64,000 nucleotides of DNA, from positions 260,001 to 324,000 of the forward strand of contig JAEMWC010000236.1 of the NCBI GenBank assembly GCA_016490735.1, written 5' to 3'. A model generated the notes under the pieces. It was given only the letters and a program-made list of their open reading frames with translations, did no database searches and was not told where the DNA came from. This document shows, piece after piece, positions 24,080 through 35,045 of the stretch. Every line of letters begins with the position of its first letter. Positions within the stretch are counted from its first letter, which is position 1. The translations under genes and the position numbers were made by a program. This DNA is from Pachyseris speciosa (Eukaryota; Cnidaria; Anthozoa; Scleractinia; Pachyseridae).

Positions 24080-26005
24080 CACGCAAAAAAAGAACTTGGC
24101 CAATATCCCGCCATCTTGACCTCATGCTTGGCCAATAACCTGTATAAATGGTTCCTTTCGCGTCTTATGTAAGCCGCGGCCAGAGTAAGCCGCGGCTTAT
24201 TTTCTCTCGTATAAACAGCACTATTGACCGATTTCCCAATTCCAAAACGATTCGCAAGAAATATTTTGTTAATGCGGAATGCCTTGAAGCCATAATAGAT
24301 TTAACCGATCGTCTAGTAAATTATAAAAGAGAGTGAACAATAAATTAAAATAACTAGCAAATTGACTAGCACTTGAAAACAGAGCCCGAAATAACCCAAT
24401 ATTTTGACGAGAAACCCGACAAGCGTGGATAAGCCTCGACAAAATTCTTTCTATTTGTTTTTCCTAACTTGATGAACACAAGTTTATTCAAAACATGGTT
24501 TTTATGTTCTTCTGTTTGCCTAAGCGTCACCTTCTTCGTCTTTCTACAAAACATGCAAATTTGAAGTAAAGGCCTTACGTCTAATAAATTTTTTACATGA
24601 CCACTAAACCCTACTTTCTCTTGGTTTGTATTCGTGCTGTTTCTGTCGATTAAAAACTTACCCCTAAATTCTAATAACATAATTTTGCTCTAAAAACCAA
24701 TTAAACTGAGTCCTCGCCAACGCATTTTGTCAGCAAAAAGACCTTTAAAAAAAGAGCGAAGCTTCGAAATGCAAAATTTTTGTTGTCGTAACATGCATTT
24801 GACTGATCTAAGCGTCTTGTGATAATTTATTCGCGACACTTTTTTATTTTTCTCTTTTGTTGCCCCGACAAAACCACCTCGATCGATGGCTATTACGACA
24901 AATAAAGAATGAAAAACCGCCAACAGGCAAAAATCATGTAAAGAGAATCGAGGCGATACCGTCGCGGGATTTGGTGCTTTTAAACGGCCCTGTTGAAACG
25001 TTCAGATGAACACAGCGAAGTCATACCTCTTTCCCGCAATGAGAAAATAAATGAAAATTTTCTGGAGGCGAGATTTAAATATAAAAGATAAACAAAACTG
25101 TTTTGCGCTGTCTGAAGACACTCATTTCTCTGCGTCTCGCCGAGAAATACATTGCCGCATAAAGTCGGGTGATGGGCATTTGAATAAAATAAAGTGACAA
25201 TAGGTTTGGCTGAAATACCTGTTCTACCCGAATGTCATAAACGCCGCCATGTAGCTTCCGGCCCTTGAATATCTTAGCCCTGTTGACAAACAATAAAACT
25301 ATTAGTTAAATAGCCGCTGTCTAAATTTCCAAGGCGAGAGATGTCGAACGTGGTTTACAGAGTTGCAAAATTCTTCACGAAATGATCGAGCTCTTGATAA
25401 ACGAGTAGCTTGTTTTGTAGGGGTGAATGCATTGCGTATTAATTATTTTGTTGTTTTATTGTGTTTATAGAGAGAAGCCGTCTGCATAAAATCATGACTT
25501 TCTTGATACAATTACCTGCGAGCGCTGGAAAGTCTTCGATTGCTGAAATCTCACTAGTCCAGCAGAATTCTACTGATCAAAATACCACCTTTGAAGTCTC
25601 GTTAAACAGAAAAAAAACACCCGAATTATGCTGCGGGTAGATAAAAATAATGATCTTTGATCCTCAACGGATGTATGCTGCTACCAGCTATTTTTGCTTC
25701 AAAAAAAATATCAAGGAAAATAAAGCCATATCTTTTGCTGACAATGGGTACCCTTATACTATAATTTATAAACTGTTGTAGCAGGTTTTTGCTTACCAGT
25801 CTGTATCGGGCGAATCAATTACTAAAAGTATCTTCATCTTTTTGGCGGCGGGCGATCCTCTTGGAGGCAAACTAACATCTTCTTTTGAATCATTTCGCGT
25901 TTTTGTTGGAGAGCTTGGACTTGTTGTTCGTTCGTTATCGCGCGAAGGGCGAAAGTTGCTTAGATTTACACCGCCGGAAATCTTCAGCTTCTGCAAAAAC
26001 TCCAT
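19513..26005 (-). CDS. SYN: Synapsin, first five coding exons (3' part outside the window)
   Basis: Synapsin is a presynaptic phosphoprotein that tethers synaptic vesicles and has an ATP-grasp-like core. Exons on the minus strand are 25797-26005, 25219-25279, 21111-21202, 20592-20748 and 19513-19602. All junctions are GT-AG and in phase. They encode ILLVIDSPDTDW, then AKIFKGRK...DIRVEQ, AEFGDLNLASYSDS..., SFRPDFVLVRQS...GLQFGNVPSINSL...YNFAEKPWV, and FAQL...FPLVEQAYYPNYKEM, in the order of vertebrate and fly synapsins (B to early C domain). The start ATG at 26003-26005 has an in-frame TGA about 19 codons upstream and no Met between. This exon lacks the RRxS phosphosite block typical of vertebrate domain A but has several Ser/Thr-Pro sites. 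The next exon (lysine/ATP-binding part) was not found up to position 1. The introns are full of transposons. Confidence 0.93.
19695..20035 (+). mobile_element. 5'-truncated LINE fragment with (TTG)n tail, in synapsin intron 4
   Basis: Encodes the end of an ORF2: a zinc-knuckle-like LCSLC...ETHFLFRCPKY, then a stop at 19955-19957. The 3' end is AATAAAGC followed by TTG repeats. TGTTCAATATCC occurs on both sides (about 19683-19694 and 20036-20047), consistent with a target duplication. Confidence 0.8.
20138..20347. mobile_element. 210-bp MITE with GGGCCCGTTTCTCGA ends
   Basis: Left GGGGCCCGTTTCTCGAAGC, right the near inverse CTTTCGAGAAACGGGCCC. It lies in synapsin intron 4. Confidence 0.75.
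21488..22868. mobile_element. 1.38-kb element with inverted repeats of about 380 bp, in synapsin intron 2
   Basis: The outer ends ATGAATGAGTTGCCAGTAAT and their inverse at 22849-22868 match. The inverted arms continue to about 21880 and 22490 with scattered differences. The core between them has no recognisable frame, so this is a non-autonomous long-TIR DNA element. Confidence 0.8.
23385..23663. repeat. Cluster of CAACATTGTTG-type small palindromes
   Basis: Begins GGGCCGTTTGTTCAACA. Variants of CAACAATGTTG and ACAACATTGTTG recur at least six times. It looks like a diverged repeat family whose right end is lost or masked by the next element. Confidence 0.55.
23671..24223. mobile_element. 553-bp foldback element with a second palindrome inside
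   Basis: Outer ends TAGGGCCGTTTATACGAGAG and an inverse with two changes. The outer arms, carrying AAGCCGCGGCTTA blocks, run to about 23757 and from about 24140. Inside, 24005-24120 is a nearly perfect palindrome (GTCAAGATGGCGGGATATTG and inverse). Confidence 0.8.
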
Positions 26006-27155
26006 GTTTCCACGGCTACCAACCCTTGAAGTTTGTATGAAATGCTTGAAGGTTCAATACAACTCCACAAATTCCTCGAACCATACGTTCGAGCTGACAA
26101 AATATATCTTATTCTTTTGTCAATCAGGGATTTCCGCTTGAGGCTTCACGCGTCGAATAAACCGAAAATGTGAAGTTTGTTGTCGGCGCAGAATTTTCTA
26201 CAACCACTGAACTCGTCAGAGTTTGATTTTTAGGTCAGTGGATTACTAGGGATATTGCTTCAGCAAAACGGTATGACAAGCTTTGCTGCATATCTTTAAA
26301 ATATTCAAGGAACACTTTACGAGACACCTGTTCCGAAAAAAACAACCGAGGACAATCGCATTGTTAGTCAGCCAATTGACCAAGGCGCTCGACTCATTGC
26401 ATATTCTAAAACCCAACAAAACTGAACACTTTTTATCGCGATTCAATGAAAAGAAAAATAGCTTGAAAAACCTATGACTTTGCGGACTTTAATTATGTGG
26501 AAAGGTCAGGACAAAAGCGATTCTGATTTTATTTTTCGAAACGTTTAAGATTCTTTCAAGTCATATATGTACGCGCTTATTTTTGCGAGAAAATAAATTC
26601 AAACTACATTCAAGTAAACAAATTAATACTTGACAGTTTTCAATTATTTTTTATCCCAAAAATATATTATAGATATGTTCCATCGCAGTAATTTTTAAGG
26701 TACTCTTCGCATAATGTTTCTAAGAAAGAGGAAATTGCTTTCAATAACAAAATTATTTTGGAAAATCCGTGAAAGCAACGTTATATCTACGTCTTTTCCC
26801 TGTATAGAGCAAATCATTTCAGAAGTTTAATTTGCGGGTCAGACATCTCAAATATTTTAGCCTCTAAAACAACTTAATTTGATTTCAGTTACCCAGCAAA
26901 ATAATCCGGCATCGGTTTCAAAACAAAATGTCAATAACGAGGCTAATTCAAGGGAATCCAATTCCAAAATAATGCTTTTACGGAAACGTCGATTTGTCAA
27001 GTCTCTACAAATGAGTTCTTCAAGCCAGACAAACATAAAATTTGCAAAAAAAAAAACAAACAAAACAAAACAATGACTTTCGGTTACCCTACAAACCCTA
27101 TTTAATGATTATTTTCCAAGCCAAAACCTTTAAACGACGATCTAGCAACTTTTTT
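26006..27155. other. Upstream region of synapsin
   Basis: Probably holds the synapsin 5' untranslated region and promoter, judged only by position. No TATA box, exon or repeat could be supported. Confidence 0.45.
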
Positions 27156-27159
27156 TTAA

Positions 27160-28174
27160 CCCATTGACTACCGCAGGTTTTTACATTTTCGGAGTGATTT
27201 TCCACCTATAAACGATGAATAGCAATTCGTGACTCTTTATTTGAACTACCAGGGAAAAGTGGTGCTGTCCTAAGCCACTGGAGGCTCAAGGTTTCTGAAA
27301 ACGTCATTTTGACGTAGCTATTTTTTATCCGTGAAGCGACAACAATGGCCCAAGTTCGCTTTGCTTGCGATTTCTGCTAAATTTACAGCCATTTTTCATC
27401 TTTAGCGGCTGCCTGATGAGCATCATTAAGCGTGACGGTAGCTAAGAGTCCACTTTCTCAAAGAATCTAGCAAGGTGATGTACTTTGTTGTTGAATTTGG
27501 CTTGTTACTCGACGAACTGGGAATTTGGCCGGTCGAACACTTAGTACCTTTGGGACTCGACTATTGATGAATTTCTCGACCTACCGCCACATATTTTGGA
27601 ATTTCTGTGTACTGAAGATGACCACGAGCAGGAAATTTTGGCGGTAGGTCGGAGTGGCTGTAGACTTAATTTATATGTGAAAGAATTGGGGGAAGGAACG
27701 GGCGCTGTCAAAAATTCTCGTTAGTTCCCAGCATGCAATGCGCTCAAGATGTTGAAAATGTCGGGAAGGCCCGAATGCACTGGAACAAAAGGCTGTATCT
27801 ACGCTCGGGAGAAGAATATGAACAAAAAAAGTCATTTCTAAGCTAGAATAAGGACTGAATTTCGTTATGATGGTTGAGTTTTGGTTTTTCGACGATGATT
27901 TCCCTAAAAAAACATGAAGGCAAAAAGGGGCATTTTTGTTGTTTCTCTTTGACGTTAAAAACGGCCAGTTTCGTTCTTGTCCAAACTCAAAAGGCCATAT
28001 TTGGTAAAAATCGCTACGTTTCTTGCATTTATTGGATATCCAAATTTAAAGGGCATTCCATTTCGTGCTCACAACTAACAGTTAAGGCAATATTCGTGCG
28101 ATTGAGAAAGTTGCAATGTTTTGAAGCATGGGAGTTTTTTACGGCCGGTTTTGGCCGGCATGGGTGCCAATGGG
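27160..28174. mobile_element. 1.0-kb piggyBac-like non-autonomous element
   Basis: TTAA at 27156-27159 and 28175-28178 flanks a sequence starting CCCATTG and ending CAATGGG. CCC...GGG termini at a TTAA duplication fit the piggyBac superfamily. The interior has a 108-codon frame of no recognised family, so no transposase is claimed. Confidence 0.7.
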
Positions 28175-28231
28175 TTAAGGTAACTTTTTATTGTGGTTAA
28201 GCAACTGTATGACCTCACACGTTTAATAGTT

Positions 28232-28619
28232 AACAAATAGATTCCATGTTGCCGTGCGTCTGTTCAGTAATAGATCACAGATGACGTCAAAATGTGGTAA
28301 AAACAAAGAAGTGGCACACGAGCCGGAGGCGAGTGTGTCACTGATGTTTTTACCACATTTTGACGTCTTCTGTGATCTATTACTGAACAGACGCACGGCA
28401 ACATGGAATCTATTTGTTTTATATAATAAGGAAACAAAATGCAAGCGAAAAACTTTTTTATTTTCACATTCCTGGAAAAATAGTTGCAGTGATGACGTAA
28501 TCTGTGCATCAGTCCTCTAATGAATAGTTCGCGCGTTGTGATTGGTTCTTAGCTATGATCTGAGATCATAGCTAAGAACCAATCACAACGCGCGAACTTT
28601 TCATCTTATTATATAACAT
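28232..28619. mobile_element. Two abutting foldback elements
   Basis: 28232-28418 is a palindrome with arms starting AACAAATAGATTCCATGTTG. 28527-28597 is a perfect 71-bp palindrome (GTTCGCGCGTTGTGATTGG and inverse). ATATAATAAG and CTTATTATAT bracket the second one. Confidence 0.75.
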
Positions 28620-29117
28620 ATAGTAGACTACAAAAAGTGAACACTTCCAAATGAACCGAAACTCAGGAAGATGGTAGCATGTCCATCCGAGATCTGATAT
28701 AAGCCGTGTGAGATATCTATAAACCTATTTAAGAGTTTCTCCTTCTTTATACAACATTTTCACTGACTGCATCGACAGATTTTCAAGTTCGCATTAATTT
28801 ATTGCCTTCACTGTGGTTTGTGAGAAGGTGTCTAATTTTCGCAGTCCGTGGAAAAACACCCAGATTTACGGCTGGATGAAAATTAGTGTACCCTCTGGAG
28901 CCTGATCATTCTTTCCTGGTGTCGAAACAGAATATTAAATGTTCAAGCAATTAAGCAACCATGGACAATAATCCTGCTGGTATACGTTGGATCAAACTGG
29001 TGATCTAATCGGCGTAATATAGACAACAAAGAATATACGTTGTATCCGTTCCCGCTATTATATTCTTTGTTGAAACCGAGGCACGTTGTGTCTACTCTTT
29101 CCATCCCATGAATCGAG

Positions 29118-29225
29118 ATGCAACAACAACAACAACAAATGCTTTATTTGCATGACCATAAAGGAGATGCAGTTTAAGTACAGTTAGTTAGATACCTTGG
29201 CTCTAATTTTTCCGCCGCTCACTCG
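29118..29225 (-). mobile_element. 3' end of a (TTG)n-tailed LINE
   Basis: On the minus strand the sequence ends with a CATGCAAATAAAGCA-type string and TTG repeats, like the fragment at 19695-20035. Only about 100 bp is left. Confidence 0.65.
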
Positions 29226-29489
29226 GGTCCGGACTCGCGGATGGTACACGTGATCGAACCCATTAGAGAAATATCTCGTTACAGAGCTACGTCACGAAAC
29301 CGGCACCGTGACAGCTGCATCCAAAACCCCATGTGTGTCTTATATCAGTGGTGGTAAATTTCTATCACGCTAAAATAACATGCTGTTTCCCCTTGATCCA
29401 ATCACCCTGATTTAAGATCAAGATAACAAAATAGAGCATGGAACTTTCCTTATCCAGGAAACTGAATAAGACGTAGGATGGTTCCTAAG

Positions 29490-29941
29490 AAGTTAAAGTG
29501 CATATCACCCCAAAATATTTTTTCACTAAAATGAACCTTTGCACCACTTCGAAACGCGTTTCACCTTTCGTTTCTCTTTTTTACCAATTACTAACTTTTT
29601 ATAGTATTTCAAAGTTGCGAAAAATTGAGCATCGTTGTTTCACGACCGAGTCAGAAGGGGAGTGGGTCTATTCCTGGGTTGACGTCACAAACTGATTTGC
29701 ATGCATGTTTACAAAGACTTGATGCGATGCAAATCAGTTTGTGACGTCAACCCAGGAATAGACCCACTCCCCTTCTGACTCGGTCGTGAAACAACGATGC
29801 TCAATTTTTCGCAACTTTGAAATACTATAAAAAGTTAGTAATTGGTAAAAAAGAGAAACGAAAGGTGAAACGCGTTTCGAAGCGGTGCAGAGGTTCATTT
29901 TAGCGAAAAAATATTTTGGGGTGATATGCACTTTAAACTTT
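29490..29941. repeat. 452-bp near-perfect palindrome
   Basis: Arms of about 215 bp (29490-29705 and 29726-29941) with only a few mismatches and a loop of about 20 bp. Outer ends AGTTAAAGTGCATATCACCC and inverse. The arms mirror each other so closely that both strands carry the same 65-codon frame. Confidence 0.88.
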
Positions 29942-30060
29942 AACGTGATAAGAACGCGTAACTGCTCTGCATGTGAGATATGCGCTGTTTATATCACTTA
30001 GGCAAATAGTAATTTTAACCACCAAAAAGAAAACTGCTATTTCGCTGCGGCCAAGCTTTA

Positions 30061-30266
30061 AGCCTGGTTTTCATTAGCGAAGCACAAGCGAAAGCGCAAG
30101 CACAAGCGCAAGCATAAGCGCAAGCACAATGGCGCTTAATAACGCAAGCATAAGCTTATGCTTGTGTTCGCTTGCGTAAGTGTGATGTTTTCACTTGGCA
30201 TAAGCTACTTATGCTTGAGCTTGTGCTTGCGCTTGTGGTTGCGTCGCTAGTGCCAAAAACCAGGCT
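30061..30266. mobile_element. 206-bp Harbinger-like MITE, TTA target duplication
   Basis: Ends AGCCTGGTTTT and AAAACCAGGCT, flanked by TTA at 30058-30060 and 30267-30269. The interior is made of short CAAGCG/CGCTTG-type repeats. The end sequence AGCCTGGTT is shared with 57639-57826. Confidence 0.78.
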
Positions 30267-30382
30267 TTAGTTGCTGGCTACAGGGCACCCGGTACGCCGT
30301 AAGCAGTGAGCAGTGAGCAGTAAAAAATGAGTGTGAAAGTCATGATAAAATGAGTGTGAGAGTGTGATCATTATAAACTTAC

Positions 30383-30502
30383 ATTCACAGCTTCGAATAG
30401 GACTTCAGAGAGAGCTTGCAATTGCCGCCAGTACCGCCGCACATGGTTTCCAAAATCCCGTTCCTTTATGTCGGTAATCTTTGCCAGTTGCAATTTATTC
30501 AC
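30383..30502 (-). CDS. Candidate orphan exon, 40 codons
   Basis: On the minus strand the acceptor TTTTTCCATAG precedes 120 open nucleotides, and a consensus donor GTAAGT follows (30377-30382). The peptide includes KLQLAKITDIKERDFGNHV and WRQLQALSEVLFEAVN and looks like part of a folded helical protein. The exon is in phase 0 on both sides. I do not recognise the family and found no partner exons, so it could be one exon of a gene with long introns or a chance match. Confidence 0.4.
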
Positions 30503-33500
30503 CTATGGAAAAACAGACCATCGCTAAAAAGCTGAAAAAAAACTGACCAAAAACATAGCTCGCCTGGCAGAGTAAAGGTCAGTCTCTTCGCGCGCTTTTA
30601 TGAAACTTAGAAAGAACAAACAAATCTTGTGACGTCACTTCCTGTGAAACGAGCGACGGCCAGAGTACCAGCAAAATGTGCTACTTCAGTGAGCAGAAAG
30701 AGCTTGTCCTGCTCAGTATTTCATAGTTTTCCACTGCCAGGTAAATACAACGTGAAGATTGTTTTCTTGCTACTTAATATGTACCACGAATGTAACCGTT
30801 TCACCGAATATAAGTCTTTGGCGTGTGGGTTTAACTTATTTGTCGGGAGGTTTTCGCCACATGTGCTCCTTTTTTTTCTATTTCATTTCTGGTGCTTCAT
30901 ATATTATTCCCGGCAGTATTTACTTGCCTGGACTCCTTTGGCAGCAAGCTTAGAAGAATGCATCCTGTGTCAAAGGCAAACTTGTGGCAGTTGTGATCAC
31001 TGTTTTGATATATAAGGTTACCATAGCAACAGTATAGCCTCTTAGACACACCCTTAATTTTGGCTTTACGTGCGTTTAACTCATAAATGAGTCGGTTGAC
31101 CCCCATTTTTTTGTTATTGAATTGCACTTAGCATATGAAGATTCATCTTTCTACTTTAAGTTTAAAAAAATCGGTACATAGGGGTCAGAGCCACCTTAAT
31201 TTCGATAATTTAAAGTGGCTCTGAACCCCATGTGCAAACTTTTCTCCATTTATGTGTGTCATTTACCTTTTGACATCACAAAGTGATTTTTCACTTTTTA
31301 TGTAATTGATTGAATGATTGCTTGATTGATTGATTGATTGATTGATTGAAGATAATTGATTGTGGTAGTATGGTGATGTAGTGCTAGAGACCGCAGAGAC
31401 CATTTTAAGCTGGTAGGGCTAAAACATCTGGCCACGCTCAAGTGGTAACATTTATACATTATCCATGTCATCTGGAGTCCTAAAAAATCAATCCAAGAAA
31501 AAAAGTGGTTGGCCTACATCCCTACCAGACCCTCCCCTTGCGCAGTCCCTGAGTTACTTATATTCATGTAAACAGCTTTTTCAAAGCTAACGATTGGTGG
31601 TTTGAGGGATGGGATGGGGACCGGTACTTAAGGAAAGTTTGGGTGGGGGTGTCCTGTAGGCCTTCAGACCGGCTCCACGTAATTATCACCAAGGCCGAGA
31701 AATAGCCAAAAATGAAATTCTGTCAAACTCGGCCAGAATGAACGTGGGGCACTAATAGTCCATTCCTCACGTGATTCAATCAGAAAAGCCATAGAGGGAC
31801 GGGATGCTGCAGTGGAGCTTCTCGAGGTATTTGTGCGTGGGTGTCCCACTAGTTTTGCTCAGTGCTTGACAGCAGCCTCGTAATTCACTATCATTTTGCG
31901 CCTGTTGATGACGTAGTTTTCCAGCTTGTCTAGAAAAGTAGGAGTGTACTTGTTATGCAGTAAATAATTTACTTCGAGTAAAAATCCTGTTTCCGTCAGC
32001 ATTTTTGGATCCAGTTTGTGGCCTGTTTATTGGCGAATTCTGAAGTTTTCATTGTAACATGGTATTTTTTTCAAATGAAGAGTGATCCTCGCAGTTGTCG
32101 TTATTGAAGCACCCAATCTTTTTTCTCTGCTCCAGTGCCCCCTTCTCGCAGGTTGATTGGTATCCTTGACGGTTCCTTGAACAAAACCCTCGCTAACTAA
32201 AGTTGACTTGTTGCTCTTCCCTCTGTCAACTTGACATGGAAAATTTCTTTTTCTTGGTCACTTTCCGTATGACATGTGTTCTTAAGGGCCTTGGTGGTAC
32301 ACCCTTCATTGAAAAACTGGAAAACACCAATCTCTGCCTCTCCATATAATGTCTCTGACACTTCGCAAAACGGTGTGTTGTTCGGATTACTCATTCGTAC
32401 GCCCCTGACGCCCTTCGCTGGCTACATTTACGAAGATTCCTGGTAAGACATTTACGAAGATTCCCGTGGTACGTTTCAAAGTACCACGGAAACTGGTCGT
32501 GGCTAAACCAAGTAACAACACGTTGTCAACTTCAAATAAAATCCTATGACGTAGAATATTTGAATAATTTGCGCTATCAGAAAACCTCGCACTCCAAATA
32601 AGAACACAAACAGAAAAGCGAGATTCAAGAGGGAACAAATGGTTACCCTACGTATGTTACCTAAAAATAAATTTGCCGTTTAGTACCATTACATGTTTCT
32701 TCAATTAGCCAAACTTCACCTTAAGCAGGCTCTATTGGGGTATTTTGTTATTTGGTAAGGTAATATCTGCGGGCAAAGCGCGGCGCACAAGTTTGCAGTA
32801 GACGAAGGTTCTTATACCGTATTTATTCGCATACGTTAAGTGTCCTTATCCGAATAACCGCCCACTTCTTCGGTCAAAATAGGAAATAAGCGCCCCCTCT
32901 CGAATAAGCGCCCCCTCCCCTCCACCTCACTTTCTTAAATAGTAGGAACAGAAGGAAAACCTGTTTCTTTTATGATCTTATTTATAATCAGTACGTGAAG
33001 AAGAACAGTATCTCTTCCTTAAAAGTTATTTCTATCAACATGCATAAAGCCGACCCATCTGTACGTTAAGTTATTGTTTGTTCAAGTTCACACTGCAATC
33101 AGATGGACAATTAGACATGGTTTGATGCTCCTCTGGTCTGAAGATTGATGAATGTAACTTAAAAAGGAAAAGGGAAAACTCCGCTTTGTCGGAACATGCT
33201 TGCCAAACCAACCATACAATTGCGTGGAATAATTCCAAAGTTACCACCACTAACCGGTGTGTGTTCGAAATATTTTAATGAAAGGCCCTTTTAAATACCT
33301 CAATGACAGATTTCCATACCCTTTCATATACTTCGACTCGTGAAATCCCTACCCTTTCATATACCTGAAGCGTGAAAAGGGTACCCTTTCGGGCGGAGCC
33401 TCCCCATATAGGCCATTGTAGGGAGTACACCCCCTCCCCCCCCCCCCCTTACCCGGGGCACATCAACTCCGCACATGCTCCTTTAAACCGTGACGATGGT

Positions 33501-33598
33501 GGCTTTTTACCTGACACCTATTTATACCTCATCAAAACGGGAAAGGTCGTTAAGTAGTGAGCGTATAAAAGGATCCTTGTTGCAACATTAGATCATCC
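30503..33598. other. Intergenic sequence without supported genes
   Basis: Contains a (TTGA)n microsatellite near 31308-31345, a short SINE-body fragment near 32075-32100 (GATCCTCGCAGTTGT), repeated ATTTACGAAGATTCC units at 32427-32464, and a C-rich run near 33432-33449. Confidence 0.55.
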
Positions 33599-33638
33599 CT
33601 GATGAAGACACTAGGCAGGAGTGTCGAAACGTTGAGTC
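33599..33638 (+). other. Hammerhead-ribozyme-like core, possibly from a Penelope-type element
   Basis: CTGATGA (33599-33605), a 6-bp stem GACACT/AGTGTC (33607-33612 with 33620-33625), GAAA (33626-33629), C, a five-base loop and GTC (33636-33638). This follows the conserved hammerhead order with a minimal stem III. One extra A precedes stem II, and stem I is poorly paired here. Confidence 0.35.
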
Positions 33639-33865
33639 GTGAATTGTAACTTTTAAAGCTACATTCATCAATCTTCAAACCAGAGTAGCATCAAGTTATT
33701 GTTATAGTTAATCTTGGCACATGTGCTTTGATGGTTGCCGCTTTCTCCGGTCACAGTGGCCCTTTTGCACCTTGACATTCGCTGAAGTCTACAAACAGTG
33801 ATCCCCGCTGTGATGGTTCCCATGGTGTGGCGCTCAGGTAGTACGTAGAATGAACGAATTATTTA

Positions 33866-33990
33866 AGCAATATACCACAGGTTTCTATGGTTTATAGGCT
33901 GATAAACCATTCACGAATTCTTCGAGTGTTCTTCCAACATCCCAAGTGGTTTATCAGCCTATAAACCGTAGAAACTTGTGGTATATTGCT
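33866..33990. repeat. 125-bp inverted repeat
   Basis: Arms of about 48 bp start AGCAATATACCACAGGTTTC and close with the inverse at 33971-33990. It abuts a TTATATAATAA-ended element (about 33990-34106). Confidence 0.72.
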
Positions 33991-34168
33991 TTTATATAAT
34001 AATTCAGAATACGCGCAAAATTTCGATGAGTTTACTGGTACAATAAACCAAAGGTGATTGACCAATCAGAGCGCGCGAATTGACTTTGGTTATTATATAA
34101 AATAGTATCAGGTGTCATCCTGCCTAAAACGTGTTGCAGTGAATTCAATTCATGATGCTGAATTTGAT

Positions 34169-34291
34169 ATTGGAATTTGAAGTTAGAAATTAGTAGACGG
34201 ACACCAAACAGTTCCCCAGCAACCTGCAGTGCCCTTGTGGGGTGTGAACTGTCTGGTGCCCGTCTACTAGTTTCTAACTTCAAATTCCAAT
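34169..34291. repeat. 123-bp inverted repeat
   Basis: Arms start ATTGGAATTTGAAGTTAGAA and close with the inverse. The centre reads CACCAAACAGTTC...GAACTGTCTGGTG. Confidence 0.72.
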
Positions 34292-34717
34292 TTTAAACCT
34301 TCATTAAATCTTCAATATTTCCTATTTCTCTCAATTTAACTAATCCTTTGAGAAAAATTATCTCTTCGCAAATATACCCAAAAATCAACAAAAAAATTAC
34401 AAAATATCCCACAACATAGCTTCGTGAGATGAGCATAGGGATTTTGAATTGCTTCAAAACGCAAACGAGATATTAACGTTAAATCCATGTTAAGCGGTTA
34501 AAAAACGATGTTTAGGTTAAATCCTGCCTTAAACCTTAGTTTTTCCAACTGCTTCACAAATAATCAGCAAGGAGGTTACTTAGTCACATGACTGGTGTCG
34601 TAGCCGATATAACGCGCGCTCTGATTGGCTAAGCACTGCAAAGCACGAGGGCATTATTCTTCCGAAATGCCCGCGAGCAGATTACTGATTATGCAAACTA
34701 GGAAAGGAAAACAAAAA

Positions 34718-35045
34718 GGTTATCCAAAGGCCTCATTTACATTGAAAATTGTTGCGACTAAAGACGCTGAGTCACTCTGATGAGCCTGAATCAGGGGCCG
34801 CACAGGGGGAGGGGCTGGGGGTTTTCAGCCCTCTCCCCCCTCTCCCTACTTTTTAACAGTTACTTTTCTATTTAACGTTTTACCGAAAACTGATTAATGC
34901 ATTTCCAGCCATTTCAGAGGACTTTAATTTAAAAATTTCCGGGGAGCATGGCTCCGGATCCCCCTTGTTGACTCACGCTGACGCCTTGGAAGTGAGCCCC
35001 CCCCCCCCCAACCAATTGCAAACTTGCTGCGCGGGCCCTGTGAAT
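34718..35045. repeat. Dispersed repeat, inverse partner of 47560-47985
   Basis: Shares AAAATTGTTGCGACTAAAGA, the CCATTTCAGAGGACTTTAAT stretch and GCAAACTTGCTGCGCGG with the copy at 47560-47985, in opposite orientation. No coding frame seen. G- and C-runs suggest mutation-prone ends. Confidence 0.7.

Larger units (their letters stand above)
22869..25218. other. Rest of synapsin intron 2
   Basis: Apart from the repeats listed at 23385-24223 and a short hairpin at 23051-23077 (AGGAGCCCAT and inverse), nothing recognised. 24224-25218 is AT-rich and holds no supported exon. Confidence 0.6.

Noticed and set aside
27874..28200. 108-codon plus frame inside the piggyBac-like element
   Set aside because: No transposase motif, low complexity, and it runs through the element end.
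29498..29931. Identical 65-codon frames on both strands
   Set aside because: They follow from the palindrome 29490-29941. No protein family resemblance.
30629..31015. 128-codon plus frame
   Set aside because: Cys/Phe-rich with no domain, no splice context and no conserved motif. Probably chance.
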